From Bog-473 sp963838835 (GTDB lineage Bacteria; Actinomycetota; Acidimicrobiia; Acidimicrobiales; RAAP-2): a stretch of DNA of 64,000 bases. The stretch covers positions 1-64,000 of the forward strand of contig CAWITA010000023.1 in NCBI GenBank assembly GCA_963838835.1. Reading direction: 5' to 3'. The position numbers and the translations under genes were made by a program. This document shows, one piece after another, positions 35,183 through 43,159 of the stretch (position 1 is the first letter of the stretch; each line of letters opens with the position of its first letter). Below the pieces are notes generated by a model. The model was not told the origin of the DNA, searched no databases, and was given only the letters and a program-made list of their open reading frames with translations.

Positions 35183-35997
35183 GGGTGCTGACTACTCACG
35201 GAGACGACCTCACCGGACATGTACGACGAGTAGTCGCTGGCCAGGAAGACGATCACGTTGGCCACCTCCCACGTCTCGGCCCCGCGCCCGAACAATTCGC
35301 GGCGCCGCAGCACGGCGAGATCCTCGTCCGGGATGGTCCGGTTCAAGAAGGGATGCTCGGCCAGGCTGGGCGAGACAGCGTTCACGCGCACGCCAAAAGG
35401 TGCCGCCTCGGCCGCGGCGCAGCGTGTCAGTGCCATCACACCCGCCTTCGCTGCCGCGTAGTGCGCTTGACCCGGCTGGGCCCGCCACCCGAGCACCGAG
35501 GCATTGTTGACGATGACGCCCCGCTTCTGGGGCAACATCCGAGTCAGCGCGGCACGAGTACAGCGGAAGGTGCCCGTCAGCGTGATGTCGAGCACGTTCG
35601 ACCACTGCTCGTCGGTCATCTCCACCAACGGCACCGTGCCCCCGAGCCCCGCGTTGTGCACCGCCACGTCGATGCGGCCGAAGCGCACCGTGGCGCCGTC
35701 GTAGAGGCCGCCAACCTGTGCCTCGTCGCGCACGTCGCAGGCCAGCGCGTGCACGCGCGCCGCACCGTCGGCCCCCGCCTCGGCCGCCAGTTGTTCGGCC
35801 GTCTCGGCCAGGCGTCGCTCGTGCGCGTCGGACACCACGATCGACGCGCCCTCCTCCAGGCAACGCCTTGCCGTGGCCGATCCGATACCCGTCCCGGCGG
35901 CCGCCGTGACGATCACCACCTTCCCTTCCAGGAGCCCGTGGCCCCCCGGCGGCCGCGGGGGTGGCGGCGGGTCGAAGGGCGCGTCCAGACTGGTCAC
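35179..35997 (-). CDS. IpdF-like short-chain dehydrogenase/reductase
   Basis: This 272-residue SDR has the cofactor fold GKVVIVTAAAGTGIGSATARR (TGxxxGxG type), NNASVLGWRAQ, and the catalytic Ser-Tyr-Lys region HYAAAKAGVMALTRC. The ending SYMSGEVVSVSSQHP and the GHGLLEGKV start are very like mycobacterial IpdF (Rv3559c), a reductase in steroid C/D-ring breakdown. It overlaps the FadE stop (GTGA) and the FadD3-like start (ATGA), so the genes are translated as a unit. Confidence 0.88.
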   Translation of the reverse strand: MTSLDAPFDPPPPPRPPGGHGLLEGKVVIVTAAAGTGIGSATARRCLEEGASIVVSDAHERRLAETAEQLAAEAGADGAARVHALACDVRDEAQVGGLYDGATVRFGRIDVAVHNAGLGGTVPLVEMTDEQWSNVLDITLTGTFRCTRAALTRMLPQKRGVIVNNASVLGWRAQPGQAHYAAAKAGVMALTRCAAAEAAPFGVRVNAVSPSLAEHPFLNRTIPDEDLAVLRRRELFGRGAETWEVANVIVFLASDYSSYMSGEVVSVSSQHP

Positions 35998-37199
35998 GCC
36001 ACTCCCTTCGGCTCCGCCGGGAGACCGAGCACCCGCTCACCGATGATGTTGCGCTGGATCTGGTTCGACCCGCCGTAAATGGTCTCCGAGCGCGCAAACA
36101 GAAAGGAGCGCTGCAGCTCTCCCAACCCGTAACCGCCGTTCTCGAGCTGTGGTTCCCCGTCGAGGATCGTCGCCGCCGGCCCGAGGATGCCCATGGCCAG
36201 CTCTCCCAGCCGGCGATGCCAGCTTCCCCAGAACAGTTTGGCGATGGATGCCCCGGGCGGGGCCACCGGACCGTCGACGCCGGAAAGGCTGCGCAGCGTG
36301 TTGTACCGCATGATGGTGAGCTCGATGTGTGCCTGGGCCAAGCGCTGACGGACCACCGGGTCGCGTGCCTTCCCGTTGCTCTCGGCCAGCCCCACGATCC
36401 GGTCGAGCTCGCGCCGGAAGCCGAGCTGGTAACCGAGCAAGGCCACGCCGCGCTCGAAGGCCAAGGTGGCGAGCGCGACACGCCAGCCCTCGCCGACGCC
36501 ACCGACCACGTTGTCGACGTGGGTCCGGGCGCCGTCGAAGAAGACCTCGTTGAACTCGCTGGTCCGGGTGAGCTGGGTGATCGGCCGCACTTCGACTCCC
36601 GGCTGGTCCATTGGCACCATCAGATAGGAGAGCCCGTGGTGGCGCGCCGAGCCGGGGTCGGTCCGGCACACGACAAAGCACCAGTCCGCCTGGTGGGCCA
36701 GCGAGGTCCACACCTTTTGGCCCGTGACCACCCAGGCGTCACCGTCACGCTCGGCTCGGGTCTTGACGTTGGCCAAGTCGCTGCCCGCGTCGGGCTCGGA
36801 GTAGCCCTGGCACCACAACTCGGCGCCCGCGCGGATGGGCGGGAGGAACTGGGCCTTCTGCTGGGGTGTCCCATAGTGGATCAGCGTCGGCCCGAGCAGT
36901 CCCTCGCCCATGACGTTGACCCGTCCGGGTGCGGCCGCCCGGGCGTACTCCTCGTTGAAGATGACCTGCTCGGTCATGGATGCCCCCCGCCCCCCGAACT
37001 CGACCGGCCAGCCCAGACAGGTCCACCCTCCATCGGCCAGCACTTTCTCCCAGCGCCGCCGTATCTCGAAGCCGAAGGTCTCGTCGCCCGAGCCGCCCCT
37101 CCCCCCGAGCTCCGCATACTCGCCCACCAGGTGCTCTTGGAGGAAGCAGCGGACCTCGCGGCGGAACGCCACGTCCTCGGGGCGGTCTCGCAGATCCAT
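35994..37199 (-). CDS. FadE30-like acyl-CoA dehydrogenase
   Basis: This 401-residue flavin enzyme has RRxWExVLAxxGWTCLGWPVEFGG, then LWCQGYSEPDAGSDLANV, GQKVWTSLAHQADWCFV, SEFNEVFFDGARTHVDNVVG and the C-terminal SETIYGGSNQIQRNIIGERV of acyl-CoA dehydrogenases. The whole layout parallels mycobacterial FadE30 in the HIP pathway. The start is ATG 37199. It is the first gene of the minus-strand operon, 136 bp from the divergent amidohydrolase, with a palindrome between them. Confidence 0.9.
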   Translation of the reverse strand: MDLRDRPEDVAFRREVRCFLQEHLVGEYAELGGRGGSGDETFGFEIRRRWEKVLADGGWTCLGWPVEFGGRGASMTEQVIFNEEYARAAAPGRVNVMGEGLLGPTLIHYGTPQQKAQFLPPIRAGAELWCQGYSEPDAGSDLANVKTRAERDGDAWVVTGQKVWTSLAHQADWCFVVCRTDPGSARHHGLSYLMVPMDQPGVEVRPITQLTRTSEFNEVFFDGARTHVDNVVGGVGEGWRVALATLAFERGVALLGYQLGFRRELDRIVGLAESNGKARDPVVRQRLAQAHIELTIMRYNTLRSLSGVDGPVAPPGASIAKLFWGSWHRRLGELAMGILGPAATILDGEPQLENGGYGLGELQRSFLFARSETIYGGSNQIQRNIIGERVLGLPAEPKGVA

Positions 37200-37226
37200 C
37201 GCCCGGCAGCGTAGCCAAGCCCCACA

Positions 37227-37253
37227 GCGGATCTGACGGGGCGTCAGATCCGC
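37227..37253. promoter_or_regulatory. Perfect palindrome, probable operator of the divergent catabolic genes
   Basis: Two 12-bp arms, GCGGATCTGACG at 37227-37238 and its exact complement at 37242-37253, flank a 3-bp GGG centre. It lies between the divergent starts of the FadE30-like gene (37199) and the amidohydrolase (37335), so it is placed to control both. The size fits a TetR-family dimer site. It does not match the known KstR2 motif. No regulator gene is adjacent. Confidence 0.65.
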
Positions 37254-37334
37254 GGAAGGGGTCGCGGCCTGCTGGCGGCTGGAATACTCGGTACGGTCGG
37301 GTGGGCGCCGACGGAGCGCAGGAGGGAGAGTGCG

Positions 37335-38543
37335 ATGCCCTACGCCGAGGGCCGGGTCGTCCACGATGCCGACGCCCACATCATGGAGACACCCACCTGG
37401 CTGCGCGATCACGCGGAGGCCGCCTTCCGAGACCGGCTCCCCGTGCTGCGCTACCCCGGCGGGAACGAGCTGCGCCAGACCGGCGATCCCGCCGAGCAGC
37501 AACGCGACCTGGTCGCCTCGTTCGAGAAGCTGCGGGCCCGCCACGCCTCGACCGAGTACCAGGCCAACGAGCAAGCCGAGATCATGGCGCGCAAGAACTT
37601 CGCCGCCACCGGCTCCTTCATCGCCGAAGACCGGCCTCGTGCTCTCGACCTCCTTGGGTTCTCGAGCCAACTCGTCTTCAACACCTTCCACAACGGCCGG
37701 CTGCACGACCTGGAGCACGCCGGTGATCCCGAGCTTGCGTACGCCGCGGCCCGCGCTCACAACCGAGGCATGCTCGACTTCTGCTCGGTCGATCCTCGCC
37801 TGTTTCCATCCCTCTACGTCCCCCTGGTTGACCCCGAGCTCGCCGTCGCGGCCACGGGCGACGCGCTCGACCAGGGTGCCGCGGCACTGCTGGTCGCGTC
37901 CGGCTGCCCGCCACGGTTCTCGCCCAGCCACACCGACCTCTTCGGTGTCTGGGCCCAGGCGGAGGAGGCGGGCATCCCCGTTGTGTTCCACGTCGGCGGC
38001 ACCGGGACCCTCATCGACCCCAACTACTTCGTCAACGGCAAGCCCGTACCGCTCGACTTCCACGGCGGCGAAGAGAACTTTCGCTCCGTGGATTACATGG
38101 GCATTCCCGTCCCTCCGGCCCAGACCCTCGCCACACTGATCTTCGACGGAGTGCTCGAACAATTCCCCGAACTGCACATCGGCGTCATCGAACAGGGCGC
38201 CATCTGGGTGCCGTCATGGCTGCGGCAAATGGAATCGGCCTTCGAGGCGTTCAGGCGACACGAGGAACGGCTGCAGGCGCTCTCGCTACGCCCAACCGAC
38301 TACGTGCGCCGCCAAGTCCGGTTCACCCCCTACCCAACCGAAGACGTGGGGTGGATCGTGGCCCAGGCCGGGCCCGATCTGGTGATGTTCTCTTCCGACT
38401 ACCCGCACGTGGAGGGTGGGCGCAAGCCCTTGGAGCGCTTCGAGGCGTCGCTGGGCGACGCCGCCGAGGAGGTGCGCCGTCAGTTCTACGCCGACAACTT
38501 CCTCTTCCTCATGGGCAGCGCGGCCCACACGTTGGCGGCCTGA
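37335..38543 (+). CDS. Amidohydrolase family protein (Amidohydro_2)
   Basis: This 402-residue protein has the TIM-barrel metal start VHDADAHIMETPTWL, the strand VVFHVGGTGTLID, the helix HIGVIEQGAIWVPSWL and the late catalytic SSDYPHVEGG. These barrels hydrolyse or decarboxylate ring acids, and several sit in steroid or aromatic degradation clusters. It is the first plus-strand gene of the divergent pair with the fadE-ipdF-fadD3 operon. The start ATG 37335 has AGGAGG at 37320-37325. Confidence 0.88.
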   Translation: MPYAEGRVVHDADAHIMETPTWLRDHAEAAFRDRLPVLRYPGGNELRQTGDPAEQQRDLVASFEKLRARHASTEYQANEQAEIMARKNFAATGSFIAEDRPRALDLLGFSSQLVFNTFHNGRLHDLEHAGDPELAYAAARAHNRGMLDFCSVDPRLFPSLYVPLVDPELAVAATGDALDQGAAALLVASGCPPRFSPSHTDLFGVWAQAEEAGIPVVFHVGGTGTLIDPNYFVNGKPVPLDFHGGEENFRSVDYMGIPVPPAQTLATLIFDGVLEQFPELHIGVIEQGAIWVPSWLRQMESAFEAFRRHEERLQALSLRPTDYVRRQVRFTPYPTEDVGWIVAQAGPDLVMFSSDYPHVEGGRKPLERFEASLGDAAEEVRRQFYADNFLFLMGSAAHTLAA

Positions 38544-38546
38544 GCG

Positions 38547-39740
38547 ATGAGCACCACCAACACCGCCACCATCACCGGACTCGTCGAGCCAGGCTTCGAG
38601 GCGGTCCGGAGCGCCTTCGCCGACAACTTCGACGCCAGCCGCGAGGTCGGCGCCGCGCTGTGTGTCCACGTCGACGGGCACAAGGTCGTCGACCTCTGCG
38701 GCGGCTCCTTCGACCAGGAGGGCACGCGGCCCTACGGGCCAGACGCCCTGCAGCTGGTCTTCTCCTCGACCAAGGGCGCCACCGCCGCCTGCGCCAACCT
38801 CCTCGCCCAGCGCGGGCTGCTCGACCTGGACGCGCCCGTCGCCGACTACTGGCCCGAGTTCGGGCGGGCGGGCAAGGAGACGCTGCCCGTCCGCTTCCTG
38901 CTCTCGCACCAGGCGGGGCTTCCTGCCGTCGATCGCACCTTGACCCCCGAAGAAGTGCAGGCCTGGAACCCGGTGATCGACGCGTTGGAAGTGCAGGTGC
39001 CCTTCTGGGAGCCGGGCACCGCGCACGGTTATCACGCGTTGACCTATGGCTATCTCGTCGGCGAGGTGGTGCGCCGGGTCAGCGGGCGCTCGCTCGGGAC
39101 GTTCTTCGCCGAGGAAGTTGCGGCACCGCTCGGCCTCGAGTTCTACATCGGGCTGCCCGGGGCCTTCGAACCCCGAGTCTCCCCGATCGTCGCGGCGCCC
39201 ATTGCCGGCGCGGCTCGGGACACGTCGGGCTACTCCTCCACCTTGCTGGCCCGGGCGTTGAACATGGGCCGCGCCTTTCGTGATCCCGAATGGATGAACC
39301 GCCCCGCTTGGCATGCCGCCGAGGTGCCAGGGGGTGCCGGCATCACCAACGCCACCTCGCTGTCGAGGATGTACGCCGGCCTCGTCGGCACGGTGGAAGG
39401 CGGGCCGCCCGAGGCCTTGCTGACGAGGGAGCAGATGGAACAGGCGCGCACCGTGCTCACCTTCGGGGCAGACCAGGTCTTCGCGTCGGTCGGTTTCTCG
39501 CTGCATCAGCACATTGGACTCGGCTTCTGGCGTTCGAGTCCCGCGGCGCCCTTCGGCGGGGAAGGTTCTTTCGGCCACGGCGGGGCGGGCGGCTCCTATG
39601 GCTTCGCCGACCCCGAGCACGGGCTGGCGGTGGGCTACGTCATGAACAAGATGTCAGCGGGTGTGCTCGGCGACCCTCGCGCGACCGGAATACTCAGCGC
39701 CGTCTACGCTGCCGTCGGCGCAGAGGCGAAATATCGTTGA
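38547..39740 (+). CDS. Serine hydrolase, beta-lactamase/esterase EstB family
   Basis: This 397-residue protein has the SxxK motif in VFSSTKGATAAC (nucleophile Ser near residue 76), YHALTYGYLVGEVVRRVSG (Tyr of the second motif) and a late HGGAGGSYGFADPEH in place of the KTG box. This is the class C/EstB-like esterase pattern. There is no signal peptide, so it is likely cytoplasmic and hydrolyses esters rather than beta-lactams. It begins 3 bp after the amidohydrolase stop. Confidence 0.85.
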   Translation: MSTTNTATITGLVEPGFEAVRSAFADNFDASREVGAALCVHVDGHKVVDLCGGSFDQEGTRPYGPDALQLVFSSTKGATAACANLLAQRGLLDLDAPVADYWPEFGRAGKETLPVRFLLSHQAGLPAVDRTLTPEEVQAWNPVIDALEVQVPFWEPGTAHGYHALTYGYLVGEVVRRVSGRSLGTFFAEEVAAPLGLEFYIGLPGAFEPRVSPIVAAPIAGAARDTSGYSSTLLARALNMGRAFRDPEWMNRPAWHAAEVPGGAGITNATSLSRMYAGLVGTVEGGPPEALLTREQMEQARTVLTFGADQVFASVGFSLHQHIGLGFWRSSPAAPFGGEGSFGHGGAGGSYGFADPEHGLAVGYVMNKMSAGVLGDPRATGILSAVYAAVGAEAKYR

Positions 39741-39779
39741 TCACGGTCCGGTTGTAGGTTTGGCGCAAAGAAGGTGTCG

Positions 39780-40232
39780 ATGTTCACAAGGAAATCTCCC
39801 AAGCACGACAAGACGACGTTTGAGGTCAGCAAGGCCGACGCGGAGTGGAGGCAGCAGCTTGCCCCGGAACAGTACGCCGTGTTGCGCCGGGCCGGCACGG
39901 AGCCGGCCTGGTCGGGCGAGCTCCTTCACGTCGAGGGGGAGGGTGTATTCCGCTGCGCTGGTTGTGGTAGCGAGTTGTTCGACACCGATGCGAAGTTCGA
40001 CTCCGGCACGGGATGGCCCAGTTTCGACCGCACCCGCTCTGCCGATACTGTCCTCGAGCGGAAGGACCGAGGCTTCGGTATGACGCGGACCGAGATTGTC
40101 TGCGCCCGGTGCGGTGGCCACCTGGGACACGTGTTCCCCGATGGCCCCACCGACACCGGACTCCGATACTGCGTGAACTCACTCTCCCTCACCTACGGGC
40201 CCGAAGCCGAGGAGCAGGCCGGCGGGAGCTGA
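39780..40232 (+). CDS. msrB: Peptide-methionine (R)-S-oxide reductase
   Basis: This protein of about 150 residues is MsrB. Two CxxC pairs (FRCAGCGSELF and CARCGGHLGHVFPDG) bind zinc, and RYCVNSLSL holds the catalytic Cys. It reduces methionine R-sulfoxide in proteins. The start is ATG 39780, backed by AGAAGG at 39769-39774; GTG 39774 is less likely. It follows the serine hydrolase closely and may be co-transcribed. Its end overlaps the convergent downstream-of-ssb gene by 40 bp. Confidence 0.93.
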   Translation: MFTRKSPKHDKTTFEVSKADAEWRQQLAPEQYAVLRRAGTEPAWSGELLHVEGEGVFRCAGCGSELFDTDAKFDSGTGWPSFDRTRSADTVLERKDRGFGMTRTEIVCARCGGHLGHVFPDGPTDTGLRYCVNSLSLTYGPEAEEQAGGS

Positions 40233-40552
40233 TACTCGGCCAAACGCGCTTTGACGGCGTCGAAAAGCGTTTCGAGACGCTCGGCCTCGGCCCCAAGGCC
40301 GAGTCGGCGAAGCAGCGTGCCACCCAGGGCCAGCGCGCCGCAGATCTCGATGACTTCATCCCTCAAGAAGTCGATCGGCGTCTGCGGCGTACCTGGGTGC
40401 GCAGCCTGAGGACCACCGCGCCTCCGAGTAGGAGCGTCAGCCCCGCGGCCGCTCGCTCGGCCGGTTCGGCGGCCGCACGCGTCAGCGCACGGGCCACCGC
40501 AGCAGTGACTGCCGGCCAGCTCGTCGTGGTGATCAGCCAGGGCGACACTCAC
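40193..40552 (-). CDS. Hypothetical protein after ssb, reading frame uncertain
   Basis: Two overlapping frames share this DNA. One starts at GTG 40552, overlapping the ssb stop (GTGA), and ends at 40193, where DFLRDEVIEICGALALGGTLL and the following helix look like real protein. The other starts at GTG 40548 and has a more protein-like start (an Ala-rich helix and a hydrophobic stretch, AAAGLTLLLGGAVVLRL) but stops at 40363. A single-base change near 40385 would join the good halves into one protein of about 115 residues with one membrane helix. I suspect a frameshift. Function unknown. Confidence 0.4.
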   Translation of the reverse strand: MSVALADHHDELAGSHCCGGPCADACGRRTGRASGRGADAPTRRRGGPQAAHPGTPQTPIDFLRDEVIEICGALALGGTLLRRLGLGAEAERLETLFDAVKARLAEYQLPPACSSASGP

Positions 40553-40974
40553 GCCTCGACCGGCACGGTGTCACCCGAGGCGTCGACTTCGGCGTCGTCG
40601 CGAGCCGCCGCCCCTCGGCGCTCCACCTTGTGGACGTCGGCCGTGGCAAAGCGCAGGCTGGGACCCACCTCGTCCGCAGTGATCTCGACCTTGGACCGGT
40701 GTTCCCCCTCCTCGGTCTCCCAGGTCCGGTGTTCAAGCCGACCGGTGACGACGACCCGCATGCCCTTGGTGAGGCTCAGGGCGACGTTCTCGGCCAGGTC
40801 CCGCCAGCAGATGACGTCGAAGAAGGATGTTGACTCCTGCCACTCTTGGGTTGTCCGGTCCTGCCAGCGACGGTTGACGGCCACGCCGAGTTGGGCGGTC
40901 GCCTGCCCCTCCCGCGTGTAGCGGATCTCAGGTTCGCGCGTGAGGTTCCCGGTGATCGTCGTGGTGTTGGCCAT
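40549..40974 (-). CDS. ssb: Single-stranded DNA-binding protein, short paralogue
   Basis: This 141-residue OB-fold protein begins ANTTTITGNLTREPEIRYT, with the core FFDVICWRDLAENVALSLTKGMRVVVTGRL. The tail is short, ends GDTVPVEA and lacks the acidic DDxPF tip that recruits repair partners. Classical SSB has that tip, so this is more likely an SsbB-type paralogue. It lies 5' to a region of unusual DNA (41.2 kb). Confidence 0.9.
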   Translation of the reverse strand: MANTTTITGNLTREPEIRYTREGQATAQLGVAVNRRWQDRTTQEWQESTSFFDVICWRDLAENVALSLTKGMRVVVTGRLEHRTWETEEGEHRSKVEITADEVGPSLRFATADVHKVERRGAAARDDAEVDASGDTVPVEA

Positions 40975-41221
40975 GTGATTCCTCGCTTTCGTCGCGCCCT
41001 TCGTCCGAGGGGCGCGAGGCAGTGTGGAGGGTGGCCCTGGCCGCGAACCTTGCAGGAAAGCTCGCCGCAGAGGAGCTGGCTGGCGCCTCGGGTAGTGAAG
41101 ACGCCCGCTGCAGTCGCACTAGAGGCGGGGGTCAGTTCTCGCGCACCCGTCTCTCCGACAGGTTGCTCTCGACTGATTTGCACCCGGTTCTGCGTCCCGG
41201 CGGCGAGACAGAATTTTCTTC
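40975..41221. other. Intergenic region before ssb, no gene seen
   Basis: The DNA upstream of ssb holds only antisense or mixed short frames, without a ribosome site that I trust. It contains the ssb promoter and leads into the AT-rich inverted-repeat element. Confidence 0.4.
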
Positions 41222-41317
41222 CTGTATATGAAACCTTCCAAAACGAGGGGGCATTACAGAAGGTTATGAAGAGTATCTTTCCGTAACTAGCCCATTTACG
41301 GAAGGTTTCATATACAG
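41222..41317. repeat. 96-bp AT-rich element with 18-bp perfect terminal inverted repeats
   Basis: The left arm CTGTATATGAAACCTTCC (41222-41239) is the exact complement of the right arm (41300-41317). Inside, TTCCGTAA (41279-41286) and TTACGGAA (41296-41303) flank a 9-bp centre. TTAC[A/G]GAAGGTT occurs at 41254-41265 and again at 41296-41307, 42 bp apart. The composition is much lower in GC than the neighbours. It could be a recombination site, a small mobile remnant or a multi-site operator. Confidence 0.7.
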
Positions 41318-41469
41318 ACGCGGAGGCCTTATGGCAGCCACGCAACGAGCCGTTCGAACCGCTCGAACCCTCGCGGCCAGGGTCGTTACGACTGAGCCCA
41401 ACGGCACTCACCCCGAGACGGATGGCCTCGCCGGGCGGTCTGCCGTCCCCACCAAGATGGGTTCGCCGC
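41318..41469. other. Intergenic region after the inverted-repeat element, no gene seen
   Basis: An open frame runs forward from 41331 into the lipoprotein gene, but its first 140 residues look like antisense or non-coding sequence (Arg, Thr and Pro-rich), so I do not call it. I see no other feature here. Confidence 0.4.
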
Positions 41470-41691
41470 TCAGGACTTGGGCTTCTGTCCCAGGCAGCGC
41501 AAGACGAACGCGCCGATGCGCCCCGGAGGCTTGTTTCCGTGCTGGTCCGCCGAGTGCCCGTACCTCGACCCGTAGACACCGTCGCCACCTCCGGTCAGGC
41601 CGGCGGCAGGAAATGTGTTGGGCTCCTCGTACTTGGGCACCTTGGACAAGCGGCGCCTTGGCTTTCTCGGCTTGTCGCCTGCACTCCCCAT
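41470..41691 (-). CDS. Small basic hypothetical protein
   Basis: This is a frame of about 73 residues from ATG 41691 (GTG 41694 just upstream). The product is Lys/Pro/Gly-rich with KPRKPRRRLSKVPKYEEPN near the start and a KPPGRIGAFVLRCLG stretch near the end. Its third codon positions are strongly G or C, as expected of a real gene here, but there is no clear ribosome site. I do not recognise a family. Confidence 0.4.
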   Translation of the reverse strand: MGSAGDKPRKPRRRLSKVPKYEEPNTFPAAGLTGGGDGVYGSRYGHSADQHGNKPPGRIGAFVLRCLGQKPKS

Positions 41692-41762
41692 CACGCGAGT
41701 CTGGCTCAGATCACGACAAGCGCGAGGGCACTCGCATCAAGGGTCTGTGGGAGCATCGGGCG

Positions 41763-42428
41763 GTGCTCGTCCGAGCCATGCTCGTGCGCCACGTCCCGGC
41801 CGTCGCCGTCCTGGTGATCGCGCTCGGGCTCGCGGCGTGCAGCAGCCCATCCAGACCAAACGACGGCGCAGGCCCCCGAACGACGATGACGTCAGCCATC
41901 ACCTCGACCACGGCTCCGGGGACCCAGGAGGTCGGGTTCGACCCGTTTTCGCCGCAAGGCACGATCCGCCCGGCGTTGGTGGTGTCGCACACAGTGTCCG
42001 GCTCGTGCGTCTCGTCGGGCGTGGCGGGCGCGACGTCGTATCGCTGCTTCGGGCAGCCGCAGGAAGGGATCTACGACCCCTGCTTCGCGCCCCCGAAGGC
42101 GACGAGCGGGCCGCTCGTTTGCGTGGCGGATCCCACCACAACCGATGTCGTTCGGTTCGACACAGGGGTGCTGCCTACCGCGCCCGCCGGTACGCCGCCA
42201 ACGCGCCCCTGGGCCATGCGGCTCCTGAACGGGCAGGTGTGCGTGTTGGTCGACGCCGCTTGGGGCGGACTCGGCCCGTTCGCCTGCCCCATCGCGGGCG
42301 CGACAAGTTCCGTTGCCGACTGCCACGTGCCGAAGCAGGCCACACCGTGGTGGAGCGCGGCCTGTCAGAACCGAGAGAACTCGTCCAGCCCCTTTACCGA
42401 GGACCGGGTCACCACGCTCTGGACATGA
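41763..42428 (+). CDS. Probable secreted lipoprotein, unknown function
   Basis: This protein of about 221 residues has a signal peptide (MLVRHVPAVAVLVIALGLAA then Cys) whose LAAC lipobox marks it as a lipoprotein. A Ser/Thr/Pro linker follows, and then a compact domain with many Cys (for example SGSCVSSGVAG, YRCFGQPQ, VCVADPTT, CVLVDAAW, ACQNRE) that could form disulfides. The start is GTG 41763 or ATG 41778; a GGGAG lies 9 bp before the first. No homologue is recognised. Confidence 0.65.
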   Translation: MLVRAMLVRHVPAVAVLVIALGLAACSSPSRPNDGAGPRTTMTSAITSTTAPGTQEVGFDPFSPQGTIRPALVVSHTVSGSCVSSGVAGATSYRCFGQPQEGIYDPCFAPPKATSGPLVCVADPTTTDVVRFDTGVLPTAPAGTPPTRPWAMRLLNGQVCVLVDAAWGGLGPFACPIAGATSSVADCHVPKQATPWWSAACQNRENSSSPFTEDRVTTLWT

Positions 42429-42444
42429 CACGGCAGACCGCCGT

Positions 42445-42723
42445 CTACGAACGTGTCCTCCGTTGCAACATCCGGCCGCCGATCACGTAGAAGACGGCAC
42501 CAATGACGAGCGACCCTACGATGACCCACCGCACGACCGCCGTCTCGAGAGGCGTGGGTGCGCCGTTTGAACTGATCTCGGCGAATCCTCCTCCGAGGAC
42601 GAGCGCTGCGAAGGCCACCACGCCGCAGACCAGCGAGAGTTTGCGGGCCGTGTTGCAGAAGAATCGCGACTGCGACCGATCCGGTTTGGACCCGTTCGCA
42701 ACCGGACCGACCCGATCGGTCAT
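42445..42723 (-). CDS. Small membrane protein with two membrane segments
   Basis: This 92-residue protein has two hydrophobic segments, VCGVVAFAALVLGGGF (about residues 33-48) and WVIVGSLVIGAVFYVIGG (about 67-84). The N-terminal 25 residues are polar. Its ATG overlaps the stop of the MerR gene as ATGA, so it is co-expressed with that regulator. Function unknown. Confidence 0.6.
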   Translation of the reverse strand: MTDRVGPVANGSKPDRSQSRFFCNTARKLSLVCGVVAFAALVLGGGFAEISSNGAPTPLETAVVRWVIVGSLVIGAVFYVIGGRMLQRRTRS

Positions 42724-43157
42724 GGCTGGACGCCCACGCTGTTCGGTCCGGGACTCTCGGACGCGCCGACGGGGAGGGCGACTTCGAGCGCGGCCTGGAA
42801 GTGCTCGCAGTCGAAGACGTTGCGGCTCGGACAACGCAGCGCGTGGTCGAGTTGGTCCGCGAGGGAATCGAGGTGCTCGGCCCGGGCCCGAAGCTCATCG
42901 CGTTTGCGGGCTACGAAGGCCTTCCACTCGGGTCGACCCCCGGTGCGCAGCAGTGCCTTGATCTCCTCCAGCGAGAACCCGGCCTCTCGGCACATCGCCA
43001 CTACCGCCAGCGTCGTGAGGACATCGGGTCGGAACTGACGCCGCAAGCCCTTGCGGTCCACGCTCTCGATGATCTGCTCACGCTCGTAGTAGCGGAGGGC
43101 CGAGGCCGCCAGGCCCGAACGCGCCGCCACCTCGCCGATGTCGAGTAAATCTCGCAT
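42720..43157 (-). CDS. MerR-family transcriptional regulator
   Basis: This 145-residue protein has the MerR winged helix-turn-helix MRDLLDIGEVAARSGLAASALRYYER (residues 1-26), then FRPDVLTTLAVVAMCREAGFSLEEIKALL. A coiled-coil dimer helix follows (RDELRARAEHLDSLADQLDHAL) with a C-terminal RCPSRNVFDCEHF. The two Cys about ten residues apart could sense metal or redox. The start is ATG 43157, right beside the palindrome at 43160, so it likely controls its own and the divergent gene. Confidence 0.85.
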   Translation of the reverse strand: MRDLLDIGEVAARSGLAASALRYYEREQIIESVDRKGLRRQFRPDVLTTLAVVAMCREAGFSLEEIKALLRTGGRPEWKAFVARKRDELRARAEHLDSLADQLDHALRCPSRNVFDCEHFQAALEVALPVGASESPGPNSVGVQP

Positions 43158-43159
43158 TG

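Noticed and set aside
41331..41762. Longer start for the lipoprotein gene
   Set aside because: The extra 140 residues look non-coding, and a signal peptide begins only at 41763/41778.
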